The translations under genes and the position numbers were made by a program. A DNA stretch of 64,000 bases, taken from Sphingomonas sp. LT1P40. Its GTDB lineage: Bacteria; Pseudomonadota; Alphaproteobacteria; Sphingomonadales; Sphingomonadaceae. Positions 26,059 to 35,956 of the stretch are shown in pieces (position 1 is the stretch's first letter; every line of letters begins with the position of its first letter). Under the pieces are notes generated by a model, which did not search any database, was not told the origin of the DNA, and saw only the letters and a program-made list of their open reading frames with translations. The stretch covers positions 496,001 through 560,000 of the forward strand of contig NZ_JAXOJT010000001.1 in assembly GCF_036663835.1 (NCBI RefSeq). The letters are read 5' to 3'.

Positions 26059-27663
26059 CTATTGCGGTTCGGTCGTATCGCGCGGCGGCTCCAGGCGCGG
26101 CGGCGGTGGTGGCGGTGGCGGTGGCGGTGGCGGAGCGGGAGGTGCCACGCGAACCACCGGCGGCGCGGGCGGTACATAGGCGGGTCGCGGCGGCGGCGTG
26201 TAGCTCGGCGCGGGCGGCTCGGCGCGGCGCTCGTATCGCGGCGCGGTCGGCACGGGTGGCGGGCTGCTTACGGGCGGCGCGGTAAAGGCCGGTGGGGCCG
26301 GTGGGAGGCGCGGCTGGAACTGCGGACGCGGTGCCGGTTCGGGGCGCGGGGCTTCCGTCACGACCGGTCGCTCCCGGCGAGGTCTGTCGCCGCCTGTAAT
26401 CCGCTCGATCGGGCGCGCATCCGGCACGGCGGGCGGCGTCGGGGGCGGGGCTGGCGGGGCGGGGGGCGGCACCACCGCAACCGGGGGTGGCGTATAGACT
26501 GGTACAGGCGGCGCGGGCGGCGGCGTCTGGCGTGGCGGACGTACGACCGCGCCGGGTCCCGGCATTTGCGGACCGGGCGTCACCACCGCCGGACGTCCCG
26601 GATTGCGGCCACCGGTTTCACGGTCGTCGCCGTCGCGCCGGGGACGGCCCTGACCGGTTCCCGGTGCGCCGGTGACCGGTGGACGCGGCGGCCGCCCGGC
26701 TCCAGGCTGTCCGGAAGGCGTTCCCTGCGGCGGACGCGGTGGGCGGCCGGCACCCGGCTGTCCCGGCCCCGCACCGGGGCGCGGCGGACGCACCCCGCGT
26801 CCTGGCCGCTGCCCGCCGTCTCCAAAGCGCGGCGGCGGTCCCTGAAATCCTTCGCGCTGCCACCGCCGGAACCGGTCGCCCGCGCCCCAGCGCCAGTCGC
26901 GCTCGCCCGACAGATTGCCGCGCCCGCGCACCGAACCCGGCCGCCCACGCCAGCGCTTCCAGCCATCGTAACGATCCCGCCCGCTCGACCAGCGCAGCCG
27001 GATTTCGATCAGCACCGGGATTTGCTGTGCCCAGTAACTCGCGTCGATCGCGTCCCAATTGTCCTCGACTTGCGCCGCGCTGCGCAGCGCCCGTCCCCGC
27101 GAATAGAGCCGCGTCGCCAGCGCGATCTGAAGATTGCCCTCGCCGCGTGGCAGCACGCGCCCGTCGCTGTCATAGACGACGGCCAGCCGCCCGTCGCGAT
27201 AGCCGAAGGTATAGCGCGCATCCTGCACCACGAACGGTACCGCGCTGTCCGGCTCGAAATAGTAAAAGCGCAAGGCTCCGTCGCCCAGTGGCTCGGCATA
27301 AACCTCATGCCCCGTGCCGGTGCGCCATCCCCATGGTTCGCCGCCGTCATAGGCAAAGGTAAAGTCCGGCGGCGCGTCGCCGATCGCGTCGGCCAGCGCA
27401 TCGGCATTGTCGATCCAGTAATAATCGGCCTCGTCCGTGCTCACCACCGGTTGCGGCACCGGCGCCGTCGGCGCTGTCATCGGCGGCGTTGGATAAGCGG
27501 AGGGGGACGGCGGCGGCGGGGTATAGGGCCGGGGCGGCGGGGTGTAGGCCTGCGGGGGCGGAGTATAGGCTCGTGGCGGTGCGGGATCGGCCGGCACCGT
27601 CGCACATCCTGCCAGCCCCAGCGCGATCGCACCTGCGCTCGTCATCATTCCCGGTCGCGCCAT
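26059..27663 (-). CDS. lipoprotein with the same 90-residue domain and Pro-rich tail
   Basis: 534 residues from ATG 27663 (GAGGG about 9 nt upstream; an ATG at 27726 is in frame but gives an unlikely leader). The lipobox is GLAGC. A short Pro-rich spacer of TPPP repeats precedes the domain shared with the neighbouring gene (YWIDNADALADAIGDAPPD, EPWGWR, YAEPLGDGALRFYYFEP, FGYRDGRLAVVYDSDGR). The C-terminal 330 residues are Pro/Gly/Arg-rich, with RPPRPP-like repeats and a run of 12 prolines near the end. This is a paralogue of 24211-25938 with a different tail. A cell-wall-spanning or surface role is inferred. Confidence 0.75.
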   Translation of the reverse strand: MARPGMMTSAGAIALGLAGCATVPADPAPPRAYTPPPQAYTPPPRPYTPPPPSPSAYPTPPMTAPTAPVPQPVVSTDEADYYWIDNADALADAIGDAPPDFTFAYDGGEPWGWRTGTGHEVYAEPLGDGALRFYYFEPDSAVPFVVQDARYTFGYRDGRLAVVYDSDGRVLPRGEGNLQIALATRLYSRGRALRSAAQVEDNWDAIDASYWAQQIPVLIEIRLRWSSGRDRYDGWKRWRGRPGSVRGRGNLSGERDWRWGAGDRFRRWQREGFQGPPPRFGDGGQRPGRGVRPPRPGAGPGQPGAGRPPRPPQGTPSGQPGAGRPPRPPVTGAPGTGQGRPRRDGDDRETGGRNPGRPAVVTPGPQMPGPGAVVRPPRQTPPPAPPVPVYTPPPVAVVPPPAPPAPPPTPPAVPDARPIERITGGDRPRRERPVVTEAPRPEPAPRPQFQPRLPPAPPAFTAPPVSSPPPVPTAPRYERRAEPPAPSYTPPPRPAYVPPAPPVVRVAPPAPPPPPPPPPPPPRLEPPRDTTEPQ

Positions 27664-27764
27664 TTGCCTAGCCCTCTTCATCCATGCGATCGACAATGTC
27701 GTTTCGTGGCTGAACCGATGCTGCACGTCCGACTGCGAATTGCGCGCGTCCGAAACCGTCAGAC

Positions 27765-30700
27765 TCAGACAAACGCCTCGGGCCGCAATTCGTCCGGCGG
27801 GTTGAGCAGGCGGATCACATAATCCTCGCCCGCCTGATACCCCGCCACGCCATTGGCATCGACCACCAGGAAACTGTTGCCCGCCAGCCCGCCCGCATTG
27901 GCCGTCAGCATCAGCGCCTGTCCCACGCCCAACTGCCCGCCGCCCAGCAATGCCGCCAGGTCGGTGTCGAAACTCGCCAGCGACAGGCTGCCGCCGGTCA
28001 CCGTCGCGGCGATCCCGGTCAGTGCAAAGGGCAGGTCGATCCGGTCGGTCAGCGGATCGAAGCCGACGATCGTATCGAACGTCGCACCGGTCGACTGGCT
28101 GACCGCATCGTAGAAGAAGGTGTCGCTTCCCCCTGCGCCCGCCAACAGGTCGCCGCCTTCGCCGCCGAACATCCAGTCATTGCCCGCGCCGCCGATGATG
28201 CTGTCGCCGCCGCGGCTGCCAAAGATGCGGTAATGTCCGTCGGTTTCGGCGCGCACGTCGATGCTCATCCCGTTGGTCACCAACAGGCCCCAGATGATCC
28301 GCGTCTCGCCCGCGCCGACGAAATTGTCGAGCGCGGTCAGCGTATAGCTGTTGCCCGCCCGCGCCTGCAGCGTCACCGCCTCGATCCCCTGGATCACGGT
28401 CCCGTCCAGCGTCAGGTCATACACACCGTCCAGCGCCAGCTGATCGCTGCCGCCGCCACCGTCGATGCGATCGGTCGCCGGGTTGAACCGACCCGGACCG
28501 AACCAGAACCCGTCATTGCCCCCACCACCAGTCAACAAATCGGTGCCCGCACCGCCATAGATGCGGAACGCCCCGTCGGTCTCCGCCGCGCCGTTAAAGG
28601 TGAAGTCGTTGGTCGCGCCCAGATTGGTGCCGAAAAACGTCAACACCCCGCCCGCGGGCACATTGCCGTCCACGGTCGTGATGTCATAGCGGTTGAACCC
28701 GCCGCCCAGCAGCGTCACCACCTCAACCCCGGTCAGCGTCGCCGCCTCCAGCACCAGTGCCGCGCCGCCGACATACATGCCCTGCAATGCGACCTGATCG
28801 TTGGTGCCCGCGCCGCCATTGACCCGGTCGGCCCCGGTGAATGCCGCGCCAAAAAAGAATGCGTCGTTGCCATCGCCGCCAGACACGCTGTCGTCGCCGC
28901 CCTGGCTCAGATCATAGACATCGGCATTGCCGGTGCCGCCGACCGTGTCATCGCTTGCGGTGCCGCCCAGCCGGTCGCCGGGATTGTCGGTGCCGTTGAC
29001 CGTGACGGTGACCGTCGCCGTCGCATTGCTGCCCGCCAGCACATAGCTGAAGCTGTCGGTCGCCTGGCCGTTCGCGGCCCCCACCGCCGCCGCAGTCGCG
29101 GGCGCGACCAGATGGTTGAACGCACTGCCGGTATTGTAACGCAGCGTCCCGTCCGAATTCAGCGTGACGGTCGCGCCCGATGCCAGCGTCACCGACTGGC
29201 CGACCGCGATGCTCGCGCCATTTACAGTGCCCACTGCCGGGGTCGGGCCGTCGGAATCGCTGTCGTTGGCCAGCACCGCGATATTCACCGCCGCGCCCTC
29301 GGTCACCCTCGCCGTATCCGCTACCGCAATCGGCTCGCCCGCCGCGCCGATCACGACCGTGGCGGACAAGGTCACCGGCGGCTTGCCCTGCTGGATGAAC
29401 TCGAAACTGATCGTGCGGCTGCCGCTGGGGGAGGGGCCGGTATTGGCATAGCCGATCGATCGCAGCACCGCCTGGATCGCGTCGCCCGGCACGATATTGG
29501 TAAAGGTCAGGATGCCATAACCCGCGCTGACCAGCTGGATCGATCCGATCATGTTGCCGCGCCAGATCACCAGATCGCCGTCCAGGTTCACGGCGTCCGG
29601 CCCGGTGCCCAGGAACATGCCCAGCGTGTCGCCCGCCTGCGGATTGGTGATCCGCACGGAGAAGCGCGCGCCCTGAAACTGCGAATCGTCGTCGCTGAAT
29701 ACCGCGAACGGCGCAACGGGCGACAATTCGGTGCCCGGCGCATAGCCACCGGTCGCGCCCGTCCCGGCGGCGGTGCCGTCGAGGTCGAAGATGAAGGGGT
29801 CGTCGACCAGCTCGATGCGCACCGTCGCGATCGCCCCGAAACTCTTTACCCCGTCCGCCTCGATCAACTCGAACGCGTAATTGACGAAGATGTTGGGGGT
29901 GTTGGCGGGGTTGAAATAGGTCACCGCGCGCGTCATCGCCTGCACCGCTTCGGGCGTCGCCGCAGCGTTCAGCGATACCGTCAGCGGCGTGCCGGCAGGC
30001 CCGGTCCCGATCGTGCCGATCAGCGTGCCGCCATAGCGCACCTCGCTGCCCGATACGCCAATCTGCCCCGCGCCATTGCCCTGATGCTGGATCGCGACGA
30101 CGCTGTCGGTGCTGATCGCCCCGCCGCTTTGCACGACGCGGAAGGTGCCGCCCGCGAAATTCGCGCTGTCCATGTCGGTGACGACGGCGTCGGGCGCGAT
30201 CAACAACGGTGCGCCCTGCTCGATATATTGCGCATGGGTATCGATGTTGCCGGCAGCACCGTTCAGGTCGATCACCGGCGCATCGTTGACATGCACGACG
30301 TTGACGCTGCGCTCGATCGTGTTGCTCGCACTGGTCGCATCGTTGATCGTGATGCTGATCGTGCGCGTGCCGGTGGCGGGGTTGGGCAGGGTGTTGCTAT
30401 AGCCTACCTGCCGCAGCACGCTGTTCCACGCATGGACGTCCGCCCCCGGCCCGGTCGCGGTCAGCGTCAGCACGCCGGTCGCCGCATCCCAGCTGGCCGA
30501 GATATTGCCGTTGCTCTCGATCACGCTCAGCGTGTCGCCGGCCGAAAATCCGCCGGTAAAGCGCACCGTCGCCGATGTCAGCGTCGCGCTGTCGGGGTCG
30601 GTCACGGTGATGAACGACCCGATCGGCTGCGGGATATGCCCGTCATCATAAGTGATCGGTGCCTGATCGCTGCCGTCCAGCACCGGCGGCGTATCCGTGC

Positions 30701-31610
30701 TTTGATAGGAGATATAGCTATAGGCGTAATAGCTTTCCGCCCCGTCGCCATCGGTCAGCGCGATCAGCATTTGCGGGCGCGGCCCGTTGGGCAGCGACGT
30801 GCCGACATGCTGATAGCCGATCTGCCGGATCAACGCCTGCACTGCCTCTGCCGTAGCATTGGCATTCAGCGACACGCGCAGCCCGCTCGTGATGCTGGTC
30901 GTGCCGATCACGACCCCGCCATAGCTGACATTGCTGCCGTCGACGCCGATCTGCCCGGCACCATTGCCCTGATTGAGAATGACGAGGCGCTCATCGGAAT
31001 AGAGCGAGAAAGCGACGGTCAGCATGCCGCCGTCGAAATTGTCGGAATCGACGTCGCTGACCGTGGCAGCGGGGGCCAGCCGCGTGGTGGCACCCTCGAT
31101 ATGCAGGACGTTGGTGTCGATCCACTCGCCCGGACCATTCAGATCGACCACCGGCTGGTCGTTGCTCGGTGTGACGTTCACCGTCACCGCGATCCCGCGC
31201 TCGCCCGGTGCGCCGCCCGGCACGGGGCCGAAATCCGCACCCTCGCTATCGGTGAAGTTGATGAGCAACCGACGCGATGCCGTCGGCGTGTTGTCCAGGT
31301 TCGAATAATACATCGTGCGGATCAGGTAATTGATCTCGAACGCGGTCGCGCTGGCGCTGAACGTCACGATCAGGTCGGTCCCAAACCCGCCAGTGACCGA
31401 CGCGATCGCCGACGCGAACGCACCGGAGGCCAACTGTACGCGATCCTCGGCCAGCAACCCGCTGACCCGCAGCACCGCGCCCGCGAAATTGCCATCTGGA
31501 TCGACAAAGGTCGCGTTGCCGACAAACTCGATCGCGCTGTTGTTGACGACCTGTTCGCTCGTCTCGACCACGGTGTTGGCGCCGGTCAGCGATGGTGCGG
31601 TATTGGCCAC
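27765..31610 (-). CDS. giant RTX protein 1: cadherin/VCBS-like repeats plus shared C-terminal module
   Basis: 1281 residues from GTG 31610 (GGGGGG 9 nt upstream). There is no Sec signal, as expected for type I secretion. Residues 1-700 hold repeated beta domains with the pattern 'PVVDLNG...DTN..YIEG....AP.A.VSDVDSDNF.GG' seen three times. A VCBS/Ig-like domain follows (VTEGAAVNIAVLANDSDSD). The last 385 residues (27765-28919) are the module shared by all five RTX proteins, with GGDGND-type calcium-binding nonapeptides and a C-terminus ending RPEAFV, a variant of the DPFV ending of the others. It is predicted to be a secreted or surface-bound adhesin-like protein. This is the most divergent copy of the module. 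Confidence 0.85.
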   Translation of the reverse strand: MANTAPSLTGANTVVETSEQVVNNSAIEFVGNATFVDPDGNFAGAVLRVSGLLAEDRVQLASGAFASAIASVTGGFGTDLIVTFSASATAFEINYLIRTMYYSNLDNTPTASRRLLINFTDSEGADFGPVPGGAPGERGIAVTVNVTPSNDQPVVDLNGPGEWIDTNVLHIEGATTRLAPAATVSDVDSDNFDGGMLTVAFSLYSDERLVILNQGNGAGQIGVDGSNVSYGGVVIGTTSITSGLRVSLNANATAEAVQALIRQIGYQHVGTSLPNGPRPQMLIALTDGDGAESYYAYSYISYQSTDTPPVLDGSDQAPITYDDGHIPQPIGSFITVTDPDSATLTSATVRFTGGFSAGDTLSVIESNGNISASWDAATGVLTLTATGPGADVHAWNSVLRQVGYSNTLPNPATGTRTISITINDATSASNTIERSVNVVHVNDAPVIDLNGAAGNIDTHAQYIEQGAPLLIAPDAVVTDMDSANFAGGTFRVVQSGGAISTDSVVAIQHQGNGAGQIGVSGSEVRYGGTLIGTIGTGPAGTPLTVSLNAAATPEAVQAMTRAVTYFNPANTPNIFVNYAFELIEADGVKSFGAIATVRIELVDDPFIFDLDGTAAGTGATGGYAPGTELSPVAPFAVFSDDDSQFQGARFSVRITNPQAGDTLGMFLGTGPDAVNLDGDLVIWRGNMIGSIQLVSAGYGILTFTNIVPGDAIQAVLRSIGYANTGPSPSGSRTISFEFIQQGKPPVTLSATVVIGAAGEPIAVADTARVTEGAAVNIAVLANDSDSDGPTPAVGTVNGASIAVGQSVTLASGATVTLNSDGTLRYNTGSAFNHLVAPATAAAVGAANGQATDSFSYVLAGSNATATVTVTVNGTDNPGDRLGGTASDDTVGGTGNADVYDLSQGGDDSVSGGDGNDAFFFGAAFTGADRVNGGAGTNDQVALQGMYVGGAALVLEAATLTGVEVVTLLGGGFNRYDITTVDGNVPAGGVLTFFGTNLGATNDFTFNGAAETDGAFRIYGGAGTDLLTGGGGNDGFWFGPGRFNPATDRIDGGGGSDQLALDGVYDLTLDGTVIQGIEAVTLQARAGNSYTLTALDNFVGAGETRIIWGLLVTNGMSIDVRAETDGHYRIFGSRGGDSIIGGAGNDWMFGGEGGDLLAGAGGSDTFFYDAVSQSTGATFDTIVGFDPLTDRIDLPFALTGIAATVTGGSLSLASFDTDLAALLGGGQLGVGQALMLTANAGGLAGNSFLVVDANGVAGYQAGEDYVIRLLNPPDELRPEAFV

Positions 31611-31741
31611 GAACGATATCCCCCCGGGAACGGAACAGGCCGCCTGTGCCGCCCGAAACTCCCCTTCCCGGATCAGACTAGCAGCGCAGAGGGCGTTGAG
31701 TCACCGGGGTTTTTACATCGTCGCAGCCGCGTTCGTTCGCC

Positions 31742-34642
31742 TCACACAAATGGGTCCGGGGGCAGGTCGGTCACGCCGCCGAGCAAGCTGATGACATAAT
31801 CCTGACCGGCCTGATATCCGGCGACGCCATTGGCATCGACGACCAGAAAACTCTGCCCGGCATAGATGCCTGAATCGGGCCGGAACAGCACCGCTTCGCC
31901 CACGCCCATCTGTCCCGCGCCGATCGCCGCCGCCAGATCGATATCGAAATCGCCGCCCAGCTGCCCGCCGACAACCGTCGTTGCAATGCCGGCGACGGTG
32001 AAGTAGAAATCGATCTTGTCGCCTGCGGTCAAATGGATGCCGTCAGCGTTGATGCCCGTGGACTGGCTGACCGCGTCATAGACATAGGTGTCGTTGCCCG
32101 CGCCGCCGTAAAGGAAATCGCTGCCAGCCCCGCCGAACAGCCGGTCGTCGCCCGCGCTGCCGTAAATGGTGTCGTGGCTCTGCCCGCCGAACACGCGCAC
32201 GCTGCCGTCCAGTTCGGCGCTGGCGTCGATGCGGATACTGGTTGTGACCGGCAGCCCCCAGATCGTCTGCTGCACGCCCGCCGCGACCAGCGAGTTGGCG
32301 ACGGTGATGTCGAACACGTTGCGGTCGCCCGCCGGTCCCGCCATCAGCGTGATCTGCTCGATCCCCTGGATCGCGGTGCCGTCCAGCGTGATCGTATAGT
32401 CGCCGTCGAGCGCCAACTGGTCGATGCCGCCGCCGCCATTGACCCGGTCCACCGCCGGATCGAACCGACCCGGTCCGAACCAGATGCCATCGCTCCCGGC
32501 GCCGCCAGTCAGGTTGTCGGTGCCCGCGCCGCCATAGATGCGGAACTGTCCGTCGGTCTCCGCCGCGCCGTTGAAGGTGAAGTTGTTGCCCAATGCGAGG
32601 TTGGTGCCGAATATCGTCAGCACGCGTGCCGCCGCGACGTTCGCATCCACCGTGGTGATCGAATAGCCATTGCCGGCACCCGCCAACAGGCCGATCAGCT
32701 CGATCCCGCTGATCGTGGTTGCACCCAGCGTCAGACCACCCGAATAATTGCCCTGAAGCCCGATCTGGTCGTTGGTGCCATCGCCGCCGGTCACCCGGTC
32801 CGCTGCGGTGAGCGCGCCGCCAAAGAAAAAGCTGTCGTTCCCGGTCCCGCCGTCCGCGGTGTCGTCGCCACCCTGGCTCAGGTCGAGCGTGTCGTTGCCT
32901 TCGCCGGTCGAATAAGTGTCGGCTCCCGCCGTGCCCGTCACCGTATCGTCGGCCGTGCCGATTACCGGTGCCCAGCCGCTGAAGTCGGCGGCGACGAACG
33001 CGGTCGCGGCCAAACCGGTGAAGCGCAGCACCGTGCCCCAATTGTTGCCGCCGCCGTCCTTGTCGAATTGCAACAGCGTATCGTTGCCGTCCTGCAGCAA
33101 CCGCGCAAAGCCGCCCGTGAACGGGTTGCTCACACCATTCCAGCCCGTGAAATACTGGCTGAAATCGTTCTTCTGCGGGAGGATGACCTTGTCCACGCCC
33201 AGCTCGAAATCGGACACCGTTGCCGCCAGCCCTGCCGTCGCGCCGATATGGCGATAAAATTGCAGGGTAATTTCGTCGACTCCGCTTCCCGTCGTCAAGG
33301 CGATCTGGTGGTCGGTATAGAGGGCCATCTTGTCGTTATCCGCGCCAAGATCGACGATTGCCCCGCGCGGCGCCAGGTCGTTGAACCCGACCGTGTCGTT
33401 GCCAGCCCCGCCGATGATTTCAAAGCTGGTGCCGGGAGGCGATCCCTGGCCATTATTGGGGCCGAAATAGGTGTCCGGAAAGACCGAGAATTCGTCGTTC
33501 CCATCGCCGCCATCCAGCACCAGATGGCCGGGGAAATACAGCGAGCCACGCAGGGTGTCGTTGCCGCCCTCGCCATAGACGATCGAGTTACCGCCCTCCG
33601 ACTGAACGAAGTCATCGCCGGCGCCCGCATGCACGGTGTCATTGCCGCCGCCGGTATAGATGATATCGTCGCCACCGCCGGTGTCGATCACATCGTCCCC
33701 GGCGCGGCTGGAAACATAGTCGCGGCCGCTGGTGCCGGTGATGATATCGCCGCCGACCGTGCCCTCGTACAGCGGCACGCCGCCGCTATTGCCGGTCGAT
33801 GCAAGGACGGCGGTCGCCGGCTGGCTGCCGTCCGGTGCAAACCCGCCCAGATCGTTCGCGCCCAGCGCGCTGACATTGGTATTCTTGAAGCGGATGAATT
33901 CGACGGTGCCGTACACCGAGCCCGCACCCGCATCGAAATCACGCCGCAGCACCGCGTCCGCCCCGTCCTGCACCAATGTCAGATGCCCGGTTGCAAAGGG
34001 ATTGGTCCGGCCATCCCAGTTGATCAGCCAGCCGCCCTTCCACGCGCCGCTGATGCGATCGACGCCCGGCGTATAATCGGTCAGCGTCAGGCGAGCATGA
34101 TAATAGGGAAACGAGAGCGTTGAGGGGGAATCGATACCCAGCAAAATCTCATCCGCGCCATCGCCCAGCGTTACGGTGGAGGAGCCGCCGATCAGGATGA
34201 ACTGGTCGGATCCGGTGCCCAGATCGACGACGTTGCCGGTCCCGTGATAGACCGCGACCAGATCATTGCCTTCGCCGCCGATGATCGTCGCCATGCCTTG
34301 CGTGAACTGGGTTCCGAATATGCCGATAATCGCCTGATCGTTCCCGGTGCCCAGGTCGATAACGGAATTTCCGGCGGTCACATGGGTATCGACGATGTCG
34401 TCGCCGCCCTCGCCATAAATGGTGTCGCCGCCGGCCTCGCCGATGCGGTCATTGCCTTCACCCGCGTAATAGGTGTCGGCGCCCTGCTGGCCGTACAGGG
34501 TATCGTTGCCGTCGCCGCCGTTGATCGTGTCGTCGCCGGTGCCGCCCAGCACCGTATCATCGCCACCCCCGGCATTGATCGTGTCGGCGTCGGGCGTGCC
34601 GTTCAGCGTTTCGCCGTTATTGGTGCCGTCGATAATAGCCAT
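31742..34642 (-). CDS. giant RTX protein 2: RTX blocks plus shared C-terminal module
   Basis: 966 residues from ATG 34642 (GGGGGA 8 nt upstream; an upstream TTG at 34657 is less likely). It starts directly with calcium-binding repeats (GTPDADTINAGGGDD, GGTGDDTINGGDGND). Two intercalated beta domains share the pattern 'LTDYTPGVDRISG...NWDGRTNPF..G...L.QDGADA.L..D.DAG', about 290 residues apart. The shared C-terminal module covers about 31742-32896 and ends DLPPDPFV, the presumed type I secretion signal region. A LuxR-type regulator gene lies 127 bp upstream on the same strand and could be co-transcribed. Predicted secreted calcium-binding protein; function unknown. Confidence 0.85.
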   Translation of the reverse strand: MAIIDGTNNGETLNGTPDADTINAGGGDDTVLGGTGDDTINGGDGNDTLYGQQGADTYYAGEGNDRIGEAGGDTIYGEGGDDIVDTHVTAGNSVIDLGTGNDQAIIGIFGTQFTQGMATIIGGEGNDLVAVYHGTGNVVDLGTGSDQFILIGGSSTVTLGDGADEILLGIDSPSTLSFPYYHARLTLTDYTPGVDRISGAWKGGWLINWDGRTNPFATGHLTLVQDGADAVLRRDFDAGAGSVYGTVEFIRFKNTNVSALGANDLGGFAPDGSQPATAVLASTGNSGGVPLYEGTVGGDIITGTSGRDYVSSRAGDDVIDTGGGDDIIYTGGGNDTVHAGAGDDFVQSEGGNSIVYGEGGNDTLRGSLYFPGHLVLDGGDGNDEFSVFPDTYFGPNNGQGSPPGTSFEIIGGAGNDTVGFNDLAPRGAIVDLGADNDKMALYTDHQIALTTGSGVDEITLQFYRHIGATAGLAATVSDFELGVDKVILPQKNDFSQYFTGWNGVSNPFTGGFARLLQDGNDTLLQFDKDGGGNNWGTVLRFTGLAATAFVAADFSGWAPVIGTADDTVTGTAGADTYSTGEGNDTLDLSQGGDDTADGGTGNDSFFFGGALTAADRVTGGDGTNDQIGLQGNYSGGLTLGATTISGIELIGLLAGAGNGYSITTVDANVAAARVLTIFGTNLALGNNFTFNGAAETDGQFRIYGGAGTDNLTGGAGSDGIWFGPGRFDPAVDRVNGGGGIDQLALDGDYTITLDGTAIQGIEQITLMAGPAGDRNVFDITVANSLVAAGVQQTIWGLPVTTSIRIDASAELDGSVRVFGGQSHDTIYGSAGDDRLFGGAGSDFLYGGAGNDTYVYDAVSQSTGINADGIHLTAGDKIDFYFTVAGIATTVVGGQLGGDFDIDLAAAIGAGQMGVGEAVLFRPDSGIYAGQSFLVVDANGVAGYQAGQDYVISLLGGVTDLPPDPFV

Positions 34643-34732
34643 GTCGTCATCCCCCAAACCTGCACACCCGCCGACCCCGGTCCGGCACAGCGATTTCGGG
34701 CGAAAGACTAGAGCCGCACTGCGACCGCCGCA

Positions 34733-34748
34733 TCCCCCTAAAGGGGGA
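34733..34748. promoter_or_regulatory. inverted repeat TCCCCC-TAAA-GGGGGA between the luxR-type gene and RTX gene 2
   Basis: Six-base arms are exact complements with a 4-nt spacer, 91 bp upstream of the RTX gene 2 start. It could be an operator for the adjacent LuxR-type protein or a short terminator of that gene. I did not find the same repeat before the other RTX genes. Confidence 0.4.
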
Positions 34749-34769
34749 GAAGATTTCCGACTTATCCAG

Positions 34770-35864
34770 TCATTTCAACAATTCGCTCAACAGCCTTATC
34801 GCATCCGTCTCGCGCCGCACGCCCAGCTTGGCGAACAGCGCGCGCAGGTGGCTGCGCATCGTTTCCTTCGATACGCCGCGCGCCACGCGGATGGTTTCGC
34901 GGTTCTGTCCGCCCGCCAGCATCAGTGCGATCGCGGTCTCCGTGCCGGTCAGCCCGAATGCGGCGCGAATGCCGCTGCCATCCTCCTCGCGCACCGTGCC
35001 CGGCCGCGTCGCCACCGCGACCGCGAACGGCGCAAAGCCCATCGCCCATTCGCGCCGTGGCAGCCGGTGAAATTGCAATGACACCACGGGTCGCTCCGGC
35101 CGCGCATCGGGCATCGCCGCGATCAGCACCCGGCGCGCGCGCGCCTCGTCCACCGCCATCGCGTGCAATGCAGCGGCGATGTCGCGTGCCGCGCGTGGCT
35201 CGCTTGCCGACAGCCGCCCCTCGGCCAGCGTCAGCGCACCCTCGCGCAACAGCGCCTCGCCATCGGGTGACATCGCACGCACCTTCAGCGTGCGGTCCAT
35301 CACGAAGCATGCCGCCTGCATCGCCTCGAACGTCCCGGCGATCAGGCGATAGCCTTCCTTCTCCAGCGCGATTTGCAGCGCCACCGCCGCTGCCGCGTCG
35401 CGCCGGGCATCGTCGAACATCGCGCGCGTATCGGCGTCTGTTGGCCCGGTCGCTTCGGATCGCAACAATGCCAAGCCGATCAGCCCGTCGGCGCCATCCC
35501 GCAAATTGGTCTGGCACCCGTGCAGAATGCCCCATTCGCGGCACAGATCGACATAGGCGTCCGACTCCAGCGTCGGGATCGTCTGCGCATAATGCCGCTC
35601 GTCGATGATCGCCGCGTCGGGAAAGGCCATGTTGGCACGCACCCGGAAATTCAGGTTCGGCGGGACCGGCGCGAACGCGTCGATGATCGACAGATCGCCG
35701 TTCGCCCAGTTGAAATCGACACCGTAATCCGCGCCAAAGCCGATCAGCTGCGCCCGATCCGACCCGGTCGCCACCGCCAGTTCCTCAAGCGCCGGGATCC
35801 ACTGCGCCGGCTCCAGCGCGGCGGCTACAAAGCGATCGTCCCTGTCCGTCCACCCCCGCGCCAT
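34770..35864 (-). CDS. LuxR-family transcription regulator with unassigned N-terminal region
   Basis: 364 residues from ATG 35864 (a TTG at 35876 and a GTG at 35870 are in frame; no strong ribosome site decides it). The C-terminal helix-turn-helix covers about 300-364: LTGTETAIALMLAGGQNRETI, ARGVSKETMRSHLRALFAKLG. The first 290 residues resemble the sensor part of sphingomonad LuxR-type proteins but lack the conserved autoinducer-binding residues I would expect, so quorum sensing is not claimed. No receiver domain. It sits inside the RTX cluster, between genes 3 and 2 on the same strand, and is the only regulator there, so it is a plausible controller of the cluster. Confidence 0.82.
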   Translation of the reverse strand: MARGWTDRDDRFVAAALEPAQWIPALEELAVATGSDRAQLIGFGADYGVDFNWANGDLSIIDAFAPVPPNLNFRVRANMAFPDAAIIDERHYAQTIPTLESDAYVDLCREWGILHGCQTNLRDGADGLIGLALLRSEATGPTDADTRAMFDDARRDAAAAVALQIALEKEGYRLIAGTFEAMQAACFVMDRTLKVRAMSPDGEALLREGALTLAEGRLSASEPRAARDIAAALHAMAVDEARARRVLIAAMPDARPERPVVSLQFHRLPRREWAMGFAPFAVAVATRPGTVREEDGSGIRAAFGLTGTETAIALMLAGGQNRETIRVARGVSKETMRSHLRALFAKLGVRRETDAIRLLSELLK

Positions 35865-35956
35865 GCCCACCGTCAAAAGCTGTTGTCATCCAACATCTTG
35901 CCGGGGGTTACGCAGAAAGCAAGCGACGGCTTTGCGTCGAATTCAGACAAATGGCG

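Noticed and set aside
28233-31799. Very long open frame (about 1190 codons) on the plus strand opposite RTX gene 1
   Set aside because: It mirrors the codon bias of the high-GC RTX gene; the translation is Arg/His-rich with no domain, and the minus-strand frame has clear RTX and calcium-binding repeats.
32033-34123. Long open frame of about 696 codons opposite RTX gene 2
   Set aside because: Same artefact: an antisense shadow of repetitive GC-rich coding sequence with no recognisable protein.
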